Origin: Gammaproteobacteria bacterium
GTDB taxonomy: Bacteria > Pseudomonadota > Gammaproteobacteria > SZUA-152
Reading direction: 5' to 3'
Assembly: GCA_032250735.1 (NCBI GenBank)
Contig: JAVVEP010000013.1
Location: 1-64,000, forward strand
DNA: 64,000 nucleotides
In this document: positions 32,577 through 41,969 of the stretch, piece after piece
Position numbering within the stretch: the first letter of the stretch is position 1
Layout: every line of letters begins with the position of its first letter
Translations under genes and position numbers: made by a program
The notes under the pieces: generated by a model
What the model was told of the DNA's origin: nothing
Databases searched by the model: none
The model's input: the letters and a program-made list of their open reading frames with translations, nothing else

Positions 32577-33551
32577 TTACTCGCGGGCATTGCGCGCACA
32601 GCGAAAACCCACATCTTCGCTCTGCGTGGTCGGCAAGGCATTACCCCGCATTGCGCTGCGGAAAAAATACGACAGGGAATAGTGTCCCACGCCACCGCCG
32701 CCACCGCGGATCACCTTATACGTCTCACCGAATTCCTCGGTGTGGTAATCGCTGTTTGGATAGGGCTGATACCAGCTGGCCGTCCACTCCCAGACATTAC
32801 CGGCCAGGTCGAACACGCCGTAGACCGACTTGTTGTTGGCATAGGAGCCCACCGGCGCAATCCCGCCCTCCCAGTCGGCGTCATCACCGATATTGGCCTT
32901 GCCCGTGTCCCATTCGTTGCCCCAGGGATATTCATTCCCCTGCGGCCCCCGTGCCGCCTTTTCCCACTCGGCCTCAGTGGGCAGGCGTTTACCCACCCAC
33001 TGGCAATAGCTATCGGCGTCGAACCAGGTCACGCCGGCCACCGGCAGCCGATCCTTGCTGGCCTGATCATCACTCATGGCCTTCAGCAGGGCCGCCCTGC
33101 TCATCGTCCCGGTATCGCGGTCAAACTTGAAGTATTCGGTGGCAATCCAGCGCAGGCTTTCCAGATCGGTAGCCTGCAGGCGTTCCTGCAGCAAGTTATA
33201 ACCATTCTGGGTCCACGGAAAGGGCTCGGCACGGGCGGTGGCCCGCACAAACTGTTTGTACTGGACATTGGTCACTTCATAGGTATCGATAGTGTAAGCC
33301 GGTAGCTCGCGCTGATGCTCGGGATGCTCATCCAGGAACAGCGGCTTGACCAGACCGTACTCCTGTTGTTTGCCTGAGGTATCCGTTTTATTGCTGCCCA
33401 TGATAAACGGCCCGGCCGAAATCAGGCGTTCAGCGGTGACATCCGTCTTGATCGGCGATTTCTGCCCCGAATCGCAGGCACCCAGACCGACCGATATCGC
33501 CAGAAACACCATTTTTCCAATGTTTACAGGGGGTTTGAGATATCGAATCAT
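32577..33551 (-). CDS. Formylglycine-generating-enzyme-like (SUMF1) lipoprotein
   Basis: 324 aa. Lipoprotein signal ending in a lipobox (SVGLGAC-DSG), so membrane-anchored in the periplasm. SUMF1/FGE-sulfatase domain: FIMGSNK, YTIDTYEVTNVQYKQFV, PVAGVTWFDADSYCQWVGKR, LPTEAEWEKAARG, FDLAGNVWEWTASWY, and SEDVGFRCAR. The cysteine pair of true formylglycine enzymes is not evident near VIRGGGGGVGHYSLSYFFRS, so it is probably not a sulfatase activator; binding or structural roles are common in this superfamily. Divergent from the HDOD gene. Confidence 0.85.
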   Translation of the reverse strand: MIRYLKPPVNIGKMVFLAISVGLGACDSGQKSPIKTDVTAERLISAGPFIMGSNKTDTSGKQQEYGLVKPLFLDEHPEHQRELPAYTIDTYEVTNVQYKQFVRATARAEPFPWTQNGYNLLQERLQATDLESLRWIATEYFKFDRDTGTMSRAALLKAMSDDQASKDRLPVAGVTWFDADSYCQWVGKRLPTEAEWEKAARGPQGNEYPWGNEWDTGKANIGDDADWEGGIAPVGSYANNKSVYGVFDLAGNVWEWTASWYQPYPNSDYHTEEFGETYKVIRGGGGGVGHYSLSYFFRSAMRGNALPTTQSEDVGFRCARNARE

Positions 33552-33643
33552 TATCTTCTACAGACCTTTCGCACGTCGGTGATATGAATATTCATTATAT
33601 CCAGGCTCTGAATGTTACCCCAAACATCCATTAAGAAACCGCT

Positions 33644-33661
33644 AATCTTACCGATAAGATT
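33644..33661. promoter_or_regulatory. Inverted repeat in the SUMF1/HDOD divergent region
   Basis: AATCTTA (33644-33650), ccga, TAAGATT (33655-33661), a perfect 7-bp palindrome in the 296-bp gap between two divergent genes. Possible operator. Nothing else clear is seen in the gap. Confidence 0.35.
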
Positions 33662-33847
33662 ACTGATATCAGCTATGGTCAAGGCGTGATTGAAACAGGC
33701 GGTGGTGTAGCACATGCCAGTGCGCCGAAAGAGATTCAGCATAGACAAAAGATTCATGCAAAATCCGGCTTTATTATTTTGTAACGACAGGCTTCACCAA
33801 ACAACAATGCTGTCAACAAGGAATGCCGCAGCGATAGGGGTAATTCC

Positions 33848-34732
33848 ATGTATCTGCACGGGAAAACGGGCTTGCTTACCAACCTGCGCCAACGCATAGA
33901 GGCCACCACCAACCTGCCAACGATGCCGGAAGCGGCACAGGCGTTGCTGCGGCTCAATTCCAATCCCGATGGCAACATCAACGACCTCATCGCCATCATT
34001 GAAACCGATCCCAGCATTGCCGCGCAGGTGATGCGTTACGCCCACTCTGCCTTCTTCGGCTATCGCGGGGATATCCATTCCTTACACCAGGCCATCACCG
34101 CCGTACTCGGCTATAGCCTGACGATCGATATCGCCCTGGGCCTGTCCCTGGGCAAGACCTTTGCCATCCCCAATGCCGGCCCGATGGGGCTGCATGCCTT
34201 TTGGCAACACAGCCTTTACAGCGCGGCATTGGTCGAACGCATGATTCAGATCATGCCGCGTCAGCATCGCCCACTCCCCGGACTGGGTTTTCTGAGCGGT
34301 CTGTTGCACAACTTTGGCGTCCTGCTCATCGCCCATCTGTTCAAGAAAGAGGCCGGCATGTTGCGACAGATCATCGTCGCCAACCCGGATAAATCCGTGG
34401 TTGAACTGGAGCGCCAGATACTGGGGACCGACCACATGGAGGCGGGCGCATGGTTGATGCGCAGCTGGAATCTACAGGCGGAAATTCAGGTCGCCGTTGC
34501 CGAACATCATGATGAGCTCTACAACGATGTGCATGCCGCCTATGCGCGGCTGACCCTGCTCGCCGACCGGCTCCTCAAACGCCACGACATCGGTGACGCC
34601 GAATCGACGGATATCCCCCCCGCCCTGCTCATCAGCCTCGGCATTACCGAGGCGCAGGCGGAAGAGCAACTCAATAACATTATCGCCTCCGCGCAGAGCC
34701 TCAACCTGCTCGCAACACAATTTGCCGCCTGA
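33848..34732 (+). CDS. HDOD-domain signalling protein
   Basis: 294 aa. HDOD domain over about residues 15-215: LPTMPEAAQALLRLNSNPDG, IIETDPSIAAQVMRYAHSAFFG, LHQAITAVLGYSLTIDIALGLSLG, HSLYSAALVE, GLGFLSGLLHNFGVLLI. It lacks the full HD metal pair, as is usual for HDOD. Linked in other bacteria to signalling and c-di-GMP or stress control. It converges on glk. Function unspecified. Confidence 0.88.
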   Translation: MYLHGKTGLLTNLRQRIEATTNLPTMPEAAQALLRLNSNPDGNINDLIAIIETDPSIAAQVMRYAHSAFFGYRGDIHSLHQAITAVLGYSLTIDIALGLSLGKTFAIPNAGPMGLHAFWQHSLYSAALVERMIQIMPRQHRPLPGLGFLSGLLHNFGVLLIAHLFKKEAGMLRQIIVANPDKSVVELERQILGTDHMEAGAWLMRSWNLQAEIQVAVAEHHDELYNDVHAAYARLTLLADRLLKRHDIGDAESTDIPPALLISLGITEAQAEEQLNNIIASAQSLNLLATQFAA

Positions 34733-34773
34733 AAGCCTGCGAAAAAATCCACCGGCGCGATACAGCGCGTCCA

Positions 34774-35823
34774 TCACAGACGACTGGCCACCCGCAACGC
34801 CCCCTTCAACCCGACCTGCGGATTCGTCACCAGCTTCACAGGTATCTTTTTCATCAGTTCGGTCATCGGGCCCTTGTTCTGGAACGCCTGGAGAAAGAGT
34901 GCGCTGTCGAGTCGCGAGCGGATTTTCGGCGCAATGCCCCCCGCAATAAACACGCCCCCCAGCGCCAGACAGGTCAGCGCGAGATTACCGGCCTGGCCAG
35001 CATAGATTGCAACAAACAGATCCAGGGCATGCTCGGCCAGCGGATCCTCTGCCCGCAATGCCGCCTCGCTGACCACTGCTGCCGCATCCCTTTCCGCCAT
35101 GGCCTGAGTGAATGCGCCATTCACCTGGCCGGGATATCTGTCGGCAAAATAATAATACAGGTTCACCAGCCCATGACCGGACAGCACATCCTCGACACAG
35201 ACGCGCCCCGGCTGTTTTGTGAGACCAGGCTGGCGCAATAAAAAGGCGGCCACATCGAGCTGCTCGGCGTTGGCGGGCGCAAACTCGCAATGACCACCCT
35301 CGGAGGCCAGCACATCATAATAACCAGAATCGGCATCCCCCCTCCACAACAGCAGCCCCTGACCCAGCCCGGTGCCGGCACCGATCACCACGCGCGGCAG
35401 GGGGAGCGGCTGTGGGGAGGCCTCTCCCCTCTGCAAGGTGAGCAGTTCATCATCCGTCAACGCCTCCAGACCATAGCCGACCGCCTGAAAATCATTCATC
35501 AGGCGCAACTGCTTGAACGTGAACTGCGCGGCCAGTCTTTTCGTCGACAATACCCAGGGCAGATTGGTCACTTTGGCGAGCGTATCGCCCTGGCTATCGC
35601 GCATCACCGGCCCGGCGACCGCGATGCAGGCGAGGGTCGGTTTTGGCACACCGGCCTGCTGCGCCGCTGCCAGAAAATCCGCGAGTAGTTCATCGAATAC
35701 GGGATAGTCGGCGCTGGAATAATTGCGCTCGTACAAGACGTCCAGCGGTGTGTGCTGTGACGGGCCCGCCGCGATTTGCAGCAGCGTCTTGGTGCCACCG
35801 ATATCACCGGCCAGGAGCGTCAT
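34774..35823 (-). CDS. glk: Glucokinase
   Basis: 349 aa. ATP-dependent phosphorylation of glucose to glucose-6-phosphate. Phosphate-binding loop LLAGDIGGTKTLLQIA at residues 3-18, sugar site AVAGPV and LMNDFQAVGYGLEAL, VVIGAGTGLGQGLLLW and SEGGHCEFAPAN, and LGGVFIAGGIAPK for adenosine. A little longer than the E. coli enzyme (321 aa). Translationally coupled to pgl (4-nt overlap), so both feed the oxidative pentose phosphate/Entner-Doudoroff entry. Confidence 0.93.
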   Translation of the reverse strand: MTLLAGDIGGTKTLLQIAAGPSQHTPLDVLYERNYSSADYPVFDELLADFLAAAQQAGVPKPTLACIAVAGPVMRDSQGDTLAKVTNLPWVLSTKRLAAQFTFKQLRLMNDFQAVGYGLEALTDDELLTLQRGEASPQPLPLPRVVIGAGTGLGQGLLLWRGDADSGYYDVLASEGGHCEFAPANAEQLDVAAFLLRQPGLTKQPGRVCVEDVLSGHGLVNLYYYFADRYPGQVNGAFTQAMAERDAAAVVSEAALRAEDPLAEHALDLFVAIYAGQAGNLALTCLALGGVFIAGGIAPKIRSRLDSALFLQAFQNKGPMTELMKKIPVKLVTNPQVGLKGALRVASRL

Positions 35824-36596
35824 GGGTGAGCATCATCCGCGCTGTTATCGGCGACATCATCGGTAAGCAGACGCGCCGCGGCCCGGTCGAGAAACCACTG
35901 AAGATCCCCCGCTGGCTTGACGCCCTGAACGGGGTAGCGAACCTCATCGGCGGGCAGTCTGGCGATATCGGCCAGTATGCCGGCCTTCGTCGCGCCGACC
36001 ACCAGCATCGCAACATGGCGTGCCGCATTCAGCGTCGGGTAGGTCAGGCTGATTCTCCACACACCCAGCCTGTCAACAAACTGCGCGGCGACAGGCCTTT
36101 TGTGCTCATCCAGAATCTCGGTATCCGGAAACAGGGAGGCCGTGTGACCATCCTCCCCCATTCCCAGCAACACCAGGTCAAACACGGGATTGCCATCGGC
36201 ATCTTTCGCCAACTGCTGTTCAAGCAATCGTGCATAAACCGTCGCATTCTGTTCGGGGGTACGCTCAGGGCTATACATCGGATGGATCTGCGAGGCCGGA
36301 ATGGGCAGCCGGGAAAACAGGGTTTCACGGGCCATTCGGTAATTACTGTCTTCATGCTCCGGTGGCACGCAGCGCTCATCGCCAAAATAGAGATGCACCC
36401 TGTCCCACGCGACGCTATCTTTGACATCGGTTTGCGTCAGTCGGGCATAGAGCTGTCGTGGTGTCCCTCCCCCCGCCAGGGCGACATGAAACGCGCCATG
36501 ATCGGCAATGGATGCCTCGGCAATCTTTTGCCAGTGACGAACCAGGGCGTCCAGCAAGGCATCAGGGGCATCAAAAATATGCACATTACCCTGCAC
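35820..36596 (-). CDS. pgl: 6-phosphogluconolactonase (DevB type)
   Basis: 258 aa. Hydrolyses 6-phosphogluconolactone. Motifs: HVALAGGGTPRQLYARL, VHLYFGDERCVPPEHEDSNYRM, FDLVLLGMGEDGHTASLFP, and VAMLVVGATKA. Start ATG at 36596. Its stop overlaps the glk start; the pair is a small operon. A glucose-6-phosphate dehydrogenase gene is not in the window. Confidence 0.92.
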   Translation of the reverse strand: MQGNVHIFDAPDALLDALVRHWQKIAEASIADHGAFHVALAGGGTPRQLYARLTQTDVKDSVAWDRVHLYFGDERCVPPEHEDSNYRMARETLFSRLPIPASQIHPMYSPERTPEQNATVYARLLEQQLAKDADGNPVFDLVLLGMGEDGHTASLFPDTEILDEHKRPVAAQFVDRLGVWRISLTYPTLNAARHVAMLVVGATKAGILADIARLPADEVRYPVQGVKPAGDLQWFLDRAAARLLTDDVADNSADDAHP

Positions 36597-36650
36597 GGTA
36601 GCCTTCCTTTCTTAATGGCCAATCGGAAAATGGGCTGTTAATCCGCCAAA

Positions 36651-39440
36651 TCAATGGGGAGCACTTCCCGTGACAGGCACATCATCCCGGGCGGATTCAC
36701 TCAGGCTCTCCTTGATGCTGTCATACACCTCACGCAACAGGTCATCATGGCTAAACGCTGCCTTGTTGACGACTCTTGCGCCACTGCCATGCAATAGCGC
36801 CTGCTCGGCATCGGTCAGGTCTTTTCCGCTCACGATCAACACGGGAATATTTCCCCAACGAGGGTTATGGCGCAGCTGGCCGAGAAACTCAAAACCATTC
36901 ATCTCCGGCATAACGAGGTCCAGGATGATCAGCGCCGGTGGGTTTTTGGCGATTTCCGAAAATGCCGACGCCGCCGCAGGCACTGCACAGACGTCCCAGC
37001 CCTCAAGCCTCAACATGTCGCGCAGTGACTCGCGCATCGAATCATTGTCGTCAATCACCAGTAACGGGCCAGCCTGCTGGCTGCGGACACTGCGTTTCAA
37101 CACGGCCCACAGGCGTTCCTTGTCGATGGGTTTGGACAGGTACTCTGTCGCCCCTAACGAATATCCCAGACTGCGATTTTCAACCATGGTCACCAGGATC
37201 ACCGGTATAGCTTTCAGCTCGGGATCACTCTTTAGGATTTTCAGCACAGACCATCCATCCAGCCCCGACATCATGATATCCAGGGTAATCGCATCCGGCT
37301 TAAGCTCGCGGGCCAGGCGCAGTCCCTCTTCACCACTTGCGGCAGCCTGTACCGAAAAGCCTTTCTGCGCGAGAAAATGTGTCATGATCTGCCGCACGGA
37401 TGAATCATCATCAATCACCAGCACCATGCTGACCTTTTCACGCCGATCCGCATGGTTTCCTCCCCGTTCGGCCGAGAAACGATTGCCCGCGGCAACCGCA
37501 TTGGATCGCCAGGACAACTCTTTGGGATCATTACTATTGATGGGTTGCTGGGGCAGGTCCGCACCCTTTTTGACGGGAAGAATAATAGTAAACGTGGAAC
37601 CACCCCCCAGCCTGCTGACCAGCTGGATGCCGCCACCCATCATATTGCACAGATGCTGACTGATCACCAAACCCAGGCCGGTGCCGCCAAACTTGCGTGT
37701 CGTTGAAGGATCAGCCTGGGAAAAGGCCTCGAACAGTTTTTCCTGCTGTTCCTGCGACATGCCAATACCGTGATCCTCGATATCGAAATAGATATCCTCT
37801 TTACCATCCAGCATCTTCCGGCGAACGGTCAGTACCACCTCATCATCACGCGAGAACTTACTGGCATTGCTTAACAGATTAAACAATGACTGGCGAATCT
37901 TGGTGATATCGGCAAATAAATCGCCGATATCCTCCGGGCAGTTCACGCGAAACGTATTATTATTTTTATCAAACAGTGGCTGAATGGTTTCCGCCACGGA
38001 CTGCACCATTTCCCTGACATTAAACCATTCTTCATACAGATCCATCTTGCCGGTCTCGATTTTTGTCAAATCAAGAATGTCGTTAATCAATGATAGAAGA
38101 TGTTTTCCCGCCGAGTGAATCCTTTCAAGATCAGCGGCATTGTCAGGTTTGTTCCGCTCATCGATATCATCCATCAGCATTTCACTGTAGCCAATAATGG
38201 CGTTCAGTGGCGTACGCAACTCATGACTCATATTGGCCAGAAACAGGCTCTTTGATCGGCTCGCCTCCAGCGCTGCATCCCGAGCCGAGGCAAGATCCAG
38301 CGTGCGCTGTTTGACCAGATCCTCCAGGTGGTCACGGTGTTTCTTTAATTCCTTTTCGGCAAATTCACGATCATTGATTTCCTGGCTAAGGTCGGCATTT
38401 CTGGACACCAGGGTATCGTAAAGCTCCTTTAGCTCGTTGGTCATCTGGTTAAAGCCCAGCGCCAGTTCACGAATCTCCCGATTGCCGCTCACGATAACAG
38501 GCTCGCCTAACTGTTTTTTGTCATTGTGAATACTGCGCAGCCGTTCGCCCAGTCTGTACAGGGGGATCAGTGTCGTTTGATTAAGAATACCAATCATGAT
38601 CAGTGCCAGCAGCACACCCACACCCAGCATGATGGCGACATAGACATTACGCGTTGTCGTAAGCTGGGATTCAAATTTGCTGATGTCTCTGACAACCGCC
38701 ACCGTAAAGGCCCGTTCACCCAGCTGCGTTACTGGACTAAAACTCGCCACCACAGCACTGCCCGAGACGCTTTCCTCCGGCCACTGTTTGGATGAATATG
38801 CCGTCAGCCCATCGATGTATGTCATGCGTAGCGGCATACCGAGGCTGGATTCGATTTCTCGCAGTGAATACACCGGATCAGTCACTACCTTTAAATAGCC
38901 CTTGATGGACAGGCCACCGATCGGCACGAGCAGGCTGAGATACGGCCGGTCATTCACTAGACATAGCTCAGAGATCGTTTTCAGGCGCTGCGGCCCCTGA
39001 CGCTGAGCCGCACGGCGCTGTAAGTCAGGACAGCCTGAATCCACCGAACCGCTTTCCGCGACGGCCCTGGAGATACGCATGAAATCCTTGTCGTAAACCG
39101 CCAGGCTTTCCAGCTTAATAATACCGGCAGTGACAAAATACTGATGGAACTGAGACTGCAAATGCTCGTTCAGGCGGGTGGCATCACGCTCCCGAAAGAG
39201 TTTGCGGAAATTGTCTTCTTCCTGCACGGCCTGCCCAAGGTCATGTGAGACACGCAGCAGATCGTTTAACAAGGTATTTACCCGCAGACCGATAATGTCC
39301 TCAAACGCCGTACGCTGGCTGTCGATCGCATGTTCACGATAGGTCTCGGCAATCAATACCGCCAACACAACGCCCAGCACGCCCATCACCAGCACGCTGC
39401 CGACCAGATTGGCCCTCAATGACAACCGATTAAACATCAC
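36651..39440 (-). CDS. Hybrid sensor histidine kinase with two receiver domains
   Basis: 929 aa. Two transmembrane segments (about 9-30 and 271-290) enclose a large periplasmic Cache-like sensor domain. HAMP, coiled coil and HisKA with His406 (NMSHELRTPLNAIIGYSEML) follow, then HATPase (FDIEDHGIGMSQEQQEKLFEAF, GGTGLGLVISQHL). Two receivers come last, at about 672-790 (LVIDDDSSVRQIM, AITLDIMMSG, LSKPIDKE) and 795-910 (LLVIDDNDSMRESL, LIILDLVMPEMNG). No HPt or output domain, so signals must pass to a separate partner. Ligand unknown. Confidence 0.9.
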   Translation of the reverse strand: MMFNRLSLRANLVGSVLVMGVLGVVLAVLIAETYREHAIDSQRTAFEDIIGLRVNTLLNDLLRVSHDLGQAVQEEDNFRKLFRERDATRLNEHLQSQFHQYFVTAGIIKLESLAVYDKDFMRISRAVAESGSVDSGCPDLQRRAAQRQGPQRLKTISELCLVNDRPYLSLLVPIGGLSIKGYLKVVTDPVYSLREIESSLGMPLRMTYIDGLTAYSSKQWPEESVSGSAVVASFSPVTQLGERAFTVAVVRDISKFESQLTTTRNVYVAIMLGVGVLLALIMIGILNQTTLIPLYRLGERLRSIHNDKKQLGEPVIVSGNREIRELALGFNQMTNELKELYDTLVSRNADLSQEINDREFAEKELKKHRDHLEDLVKQRTLDLASARDAALEASRSKSLFLANMSHELRTPLNAIIGYSEMLMDDIDERNKPDNAADLERIHSAGKHLLSLINDILDLTKIETGKMDLYEEWFNVREMVQSVAETIQPLFDKNNNTFRVNCPEDIGDLFADITKIRQSLFNLLSNASKFSRDDEVVLTVRRKMLDGKEDIYFDIEDHGIGMSQEQQEKLFEAFSQADPSTTRKFGGTGLGLVISQHLCNMMGGGIQLVSRLGGGSTFTIILPVKKGADLPQQPINSNDPKELSWRSNAVAAGNRFSAERGGNHADRREKVSMVLVIDDDSSVRQIMTHFLAQKGFSVQAAASGEEGLRLARELKPDAITLDIMMSGLDGWSVLKILKSDPELKAIPVILVTMVENRSLGYSLGATEYLSKPIDKERLWAVLKRSVRSQQAGPLLVIDDNDSMRESLRDMLRLEGWDVCAVPAAASAFSEIAKNPPALIILDLVMPEMNGFEFLGQLRHNPRWGNIPVLIVSGKDLTDAEQALLHGSGARVVNKAAFSHDDLLREVYDSIKESLSESARDDVPVTGSAPH

Positions 39441-39694
39441 ACCTCACGTTTAATTATTCTCACCTACCGTTATATTGGCTGTCTTAGCGCAGCCATAGAC
39501 AAGTCGATACAGATTTATAATAAATAATGATTTAGATTGCTATTTTTCTGCTATTGCCCGGCCACCGTCCCGCCACTTCTGCAACGGAAAAGCATCCTCC
39601 TGCAATGCGATAGCTTATTAAGTGGAACGCTACAGTCTACATCGGCGACAGGCACAAAAAGTTGATTACGGCCAACGGTAAACAACATCAATAC

Positions 39695-40411
39695 TTAGTG
39701 TGATGACCCCTCGGGCACCAGGGGTTCTCTAAATGACCCGTGTGTGGCAGGGGCGCGACCGAATGGCATCACATATTGCTGGAAATATTCGCGGCCGCGT
39801 TGTTTCAGCGCATCCAGCATGGCCGCGCCATTCTCCTGCTCTTTCAGTGCCTCTTCAATGAGATTCTTGTTTTCGAAGGCCGTTTTATAACCCTGGGCAG
39901 CGGCCACATGAAACCATAAATAGGCCTGCTCAATATCCTGTGCTACTCCAAGGCCATTGGCATAAAGGAACCCCAGGTTGATCTGCGCCAGCCCATGCCC
40001 ATGCTCGGCCGCCTTGCGATACCAGACATAGGCGTACTGCGGGTTTGCTTCGACACCCTCACCGGTGTCGTACATATAGCCCAGATAATACTGGGCATCC
40101 GGCACCCCCTGATCGGCCGCGCGCCGAAACCAGGTGTAACTCGCCGCAAGATCCTTCGCCGTCCCCTTACCGGTGCGATACAGCATGCCAAGATTATGCT
40201 GTGCCTCGGCATTGCCTGCCTCCGCCAGGGGGACAAAAAGCCCAAAGGCCCTGGCATAATCCTTGGCCTCTACGGCCTTGAGCCCCGCCTCGATACCCAT
40301 GTCATTCGCTGCCGGCTCGTCCCCGGCATGCACAACACTTAGTGACACCAGTAACGTGGCAACAACAAGGCTGGACCAGCCCATAAAACCAAACCGACGA
40401 AGGAACTGCAT
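39695..40411 (-). CDS. Exported Sel1-repeat protein
   Basis: 238 aa from the start MQFLRRFGFMGW at 40411, which gives a clear signal peptide (SSLVVATLLVSLSVVHA-GDEP); the longer frame from 40477 overlaps the upstream gene. About five Sel1 repeats: AEAQHNLGMLYRTGKG, PDAQYYLGYMYDTGEG, GLAQINLGFLYANGLG and two weaker ones. A periplasmic scaffold is likely. No clear ribosome site, so the exact start is uncertain. Confidence 0.8.
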   Translation of the reverse strand: MQFLRRFGFMGWSSLVVATLLVSLSVVHAGDEPAANDMGIEAGLKAVEAKDYARAFGLFVPLAEAGNAEAQHNLGMLYRTGKGTAKDLAASYTWFRRAADQGVPDAQYYLGYMYDTGEGVEANPQYAYVWYRKAAEHGHGLAQINLGFLYANGLGVAQDIEQAYLWFHVAAAQGYKTAFENKNLIEEALKEQENGAAMLDALKQRGREYFQQYVMPFGRAPATHGSFREPLVPEGSSH

Positions 40412-40446
40412 AGATTGACGAATACCGCGATTGACTGGCTGACTGA

Positions 40447-41001
40447 TTAAACTGCAATGGATTCTGACTTCATCCACTTTTGCAACACACGATTTGGCGC
40501 TGGTGGCTTCAGCCCGCGGGGAAGGCTGATACCAATGGCGTCACACCGAACGCGCAGGGCCTTTCGAAATGCACCTTCATAACCATACTTGCGAACCGAA
40601 AAAGACACATTACGCTGGACCCCTTTTTCCATAAAACGCGCACTCCAGTGCACACGCAGGCTACCTGCCTTGTCTGTGACCGACAGTGTCACACCGACCA
40701 TGCCGCTGGTGCTGCGGCGGTCGACGCTGTGCTCACGTGTTTTACGCATGTGTACCGGCACAATCTTGTGCTTTTTCACCACAGTGTCACGATGTTCCTG
40801 CGCCTTGGCTTTCGCCTTGGCCTTGCCGCCATGCACGCCATCGGAAAACAGCTTGGATTCAACCGGCTTGGAATCCTTATAAACACGCACCCACCAACCA
40901 TGCGTATTACCGTGATCCATGCGGGTGATATAGGTTAACCCCAGCCCAGTCGATTTCTGGGGAGACTTGGTTTTTTTGCTGGTTTTCTTTACCGTAGCCA
41001 C
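40447..41001 (-). CDS. AP2-domain DNA-binding protein
   Basis: 184 aa starting with GTG at 41001, where AAAGGAG lies 8 nt upstream; the frame is open further up but without a start signal. The N-terminus is Lys-rich (VKKTSKKTKSPQK). Residues about 20-80 (YITRMDHGNTHGWWVRVYKD) look like a degenerate integrase-type AP2 unit. Residues about 95-150 (STSGMVGVTLSVTD ... LRVHWSARF ... FSVRKYGYEGAFRKALRVR) match a bacterial AP2 domain. Such domains bind DNA, usually in mobile-element proteins; here it is free-standing. Targets unknown. Confidence 0.7.
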   Translation of the reverse strand: MATVKKTSKKTKSPQKSTGLGLTYITRMDHGNTHGWWVRVYKDSKPVESKLFSDGVHGGKAKAKAKAQEHRDTVVKKHKIVPVHMRKTREHSVDRRSTSGMVGVTLSVTDKAGSLRVHWSARFMEKGVQRNVSFSVRKYGYEGAFRKALRVRCDAIGISLPRGLKPPAPNRVLQKWMKSESIAV

Positions 41002-41146
41002 TTGTCTGACTCCTTTAATATATTTATGAGAAATTGAGCTGCTCTGACACAAATGCAAGCAATTTATCGATACTTTTTTATTAATAGTACTTATTGATAT
41101 TACTTATCGATACTACTTATCGACAACAGGTTCCATACTACGTCTG

Positions 41147-41410
41147 CTATGAATTCTTCGAATCGCTGGCCGATCCACCATTTTTAGCCTCTTCTCGCTT
41201 CCAGTAATCATCACTGACGCGGCAATCCAGAAGCGCCATCGCAGACACCGCGACGATAGATACGATAATGAGGTAATGCGTCAACACCAGATCGCCCACA
41301 TTGAAATAGATAAACCCCGAACAGGCCGCCAACACCGAATAGACAGCCAAACGTATCGGCACAATATAGGATTTGGGCAGCGCACTGCCTTTTCGCTCAT
41401 TACTCGCCAT
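41147..41410 (-). CDS. Small hypothetical membrane protein
   Basis: 87 aa from MASNERKGSALPKSY. Two hydrophobic helices (about 18-36, VPIRLAVYSVLAACSGFIYF, and 42-62, LTHYLIIVSIVAVSAMALL) and a charged tail. A GGGG site precedes the ATG. The frame remains open to 41575 but the extra part does not look like the start of a membrane protein. Family not recognised. Confidence 0.5.
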   Translation of the reverse strand: MASNERKGSALPKSYIVPIRLAVYSVLAACSGFIYFNVGDLVLTHYLIIVSIVAVSAMALLDCRVSDDYWKREEAKNGGSASDSKNS

Positions 41411-41969
41411 TGTTAACCCCACAGCCTCTGCCGCTGTACTGCCTTTGTTGGCAAAAACCACGCAAAATGAAAAAGTAAAAAGCCGTGTTTGTGAATATAG
41501 AGCATCGATAACAAGGTGCAAGCAATTTGGCAATCTTTTTCTAGTTGGCTTTATGCCGGACCAGGATGAAATCAAAGGGAAGCATCATACCACAAAGAGT
41601 ATTTTGTCCGGGAGACTGTCAAACTTTGAGTGTCTAGGCTGAAAAAGCGGTAAATGGGAATTTAGAGGCCCATAACCACCGAAAGTTTCAGCAGACAGGC
41701 CCACTATTTCATCTCAAGTTCCCGTTATTCCATCCCCGCGCGACCATTTTCTCGCACCACACCAGCCCAGTTCGATGGGCCGCTGACAAACAGCAGGCTC
41801 TCAAACCAGATCCCGTCAGGCCCAAAAAAAAAACGCCCGCCCGATTTGTGAGCGCTATCACACGAATAGGCTGGGGGTGATCACCCCAGCCGGCCGATAA
41901 CAGCACTAGAATCGCTATCACCCGACAACACACCCAATGCGGGAATACCCTACCGCCAGGCAAAAAACC
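41411..41969. other. Control region of the DUF1631 gene
   Basis: About 560 bases with no convincing gene. It holds the CRP-like site at 41847-41862 and a 14-bp perfect palindrome GGGGTGATCACCCC at 41874-41887. A second 'cgctatcac' string, as inside the CRP-like site, lies near 41912. The left part is A+T-rich and may contain the promoter of the minus-strand membrane protein. Confidence 0.55.
41847..41862. promoter_or_regulatory. CRP/Vfr-like binding site
   Basis: TGTGA-gcgcta-TCACA, a perfect consensus half-site pair with 6-bp spacing, centred 115 bp upstream of the DUF1631 start. Fits cAMP receptor protein-type activation at a distal position. The regulator itself is not in the window. Confidence 0.6.

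Noticed and set aside
35643-36641. Plus-strand 332-aa frame
   Set aside because: Antisense of pgl and glk, both of which have full catalytic motifs.
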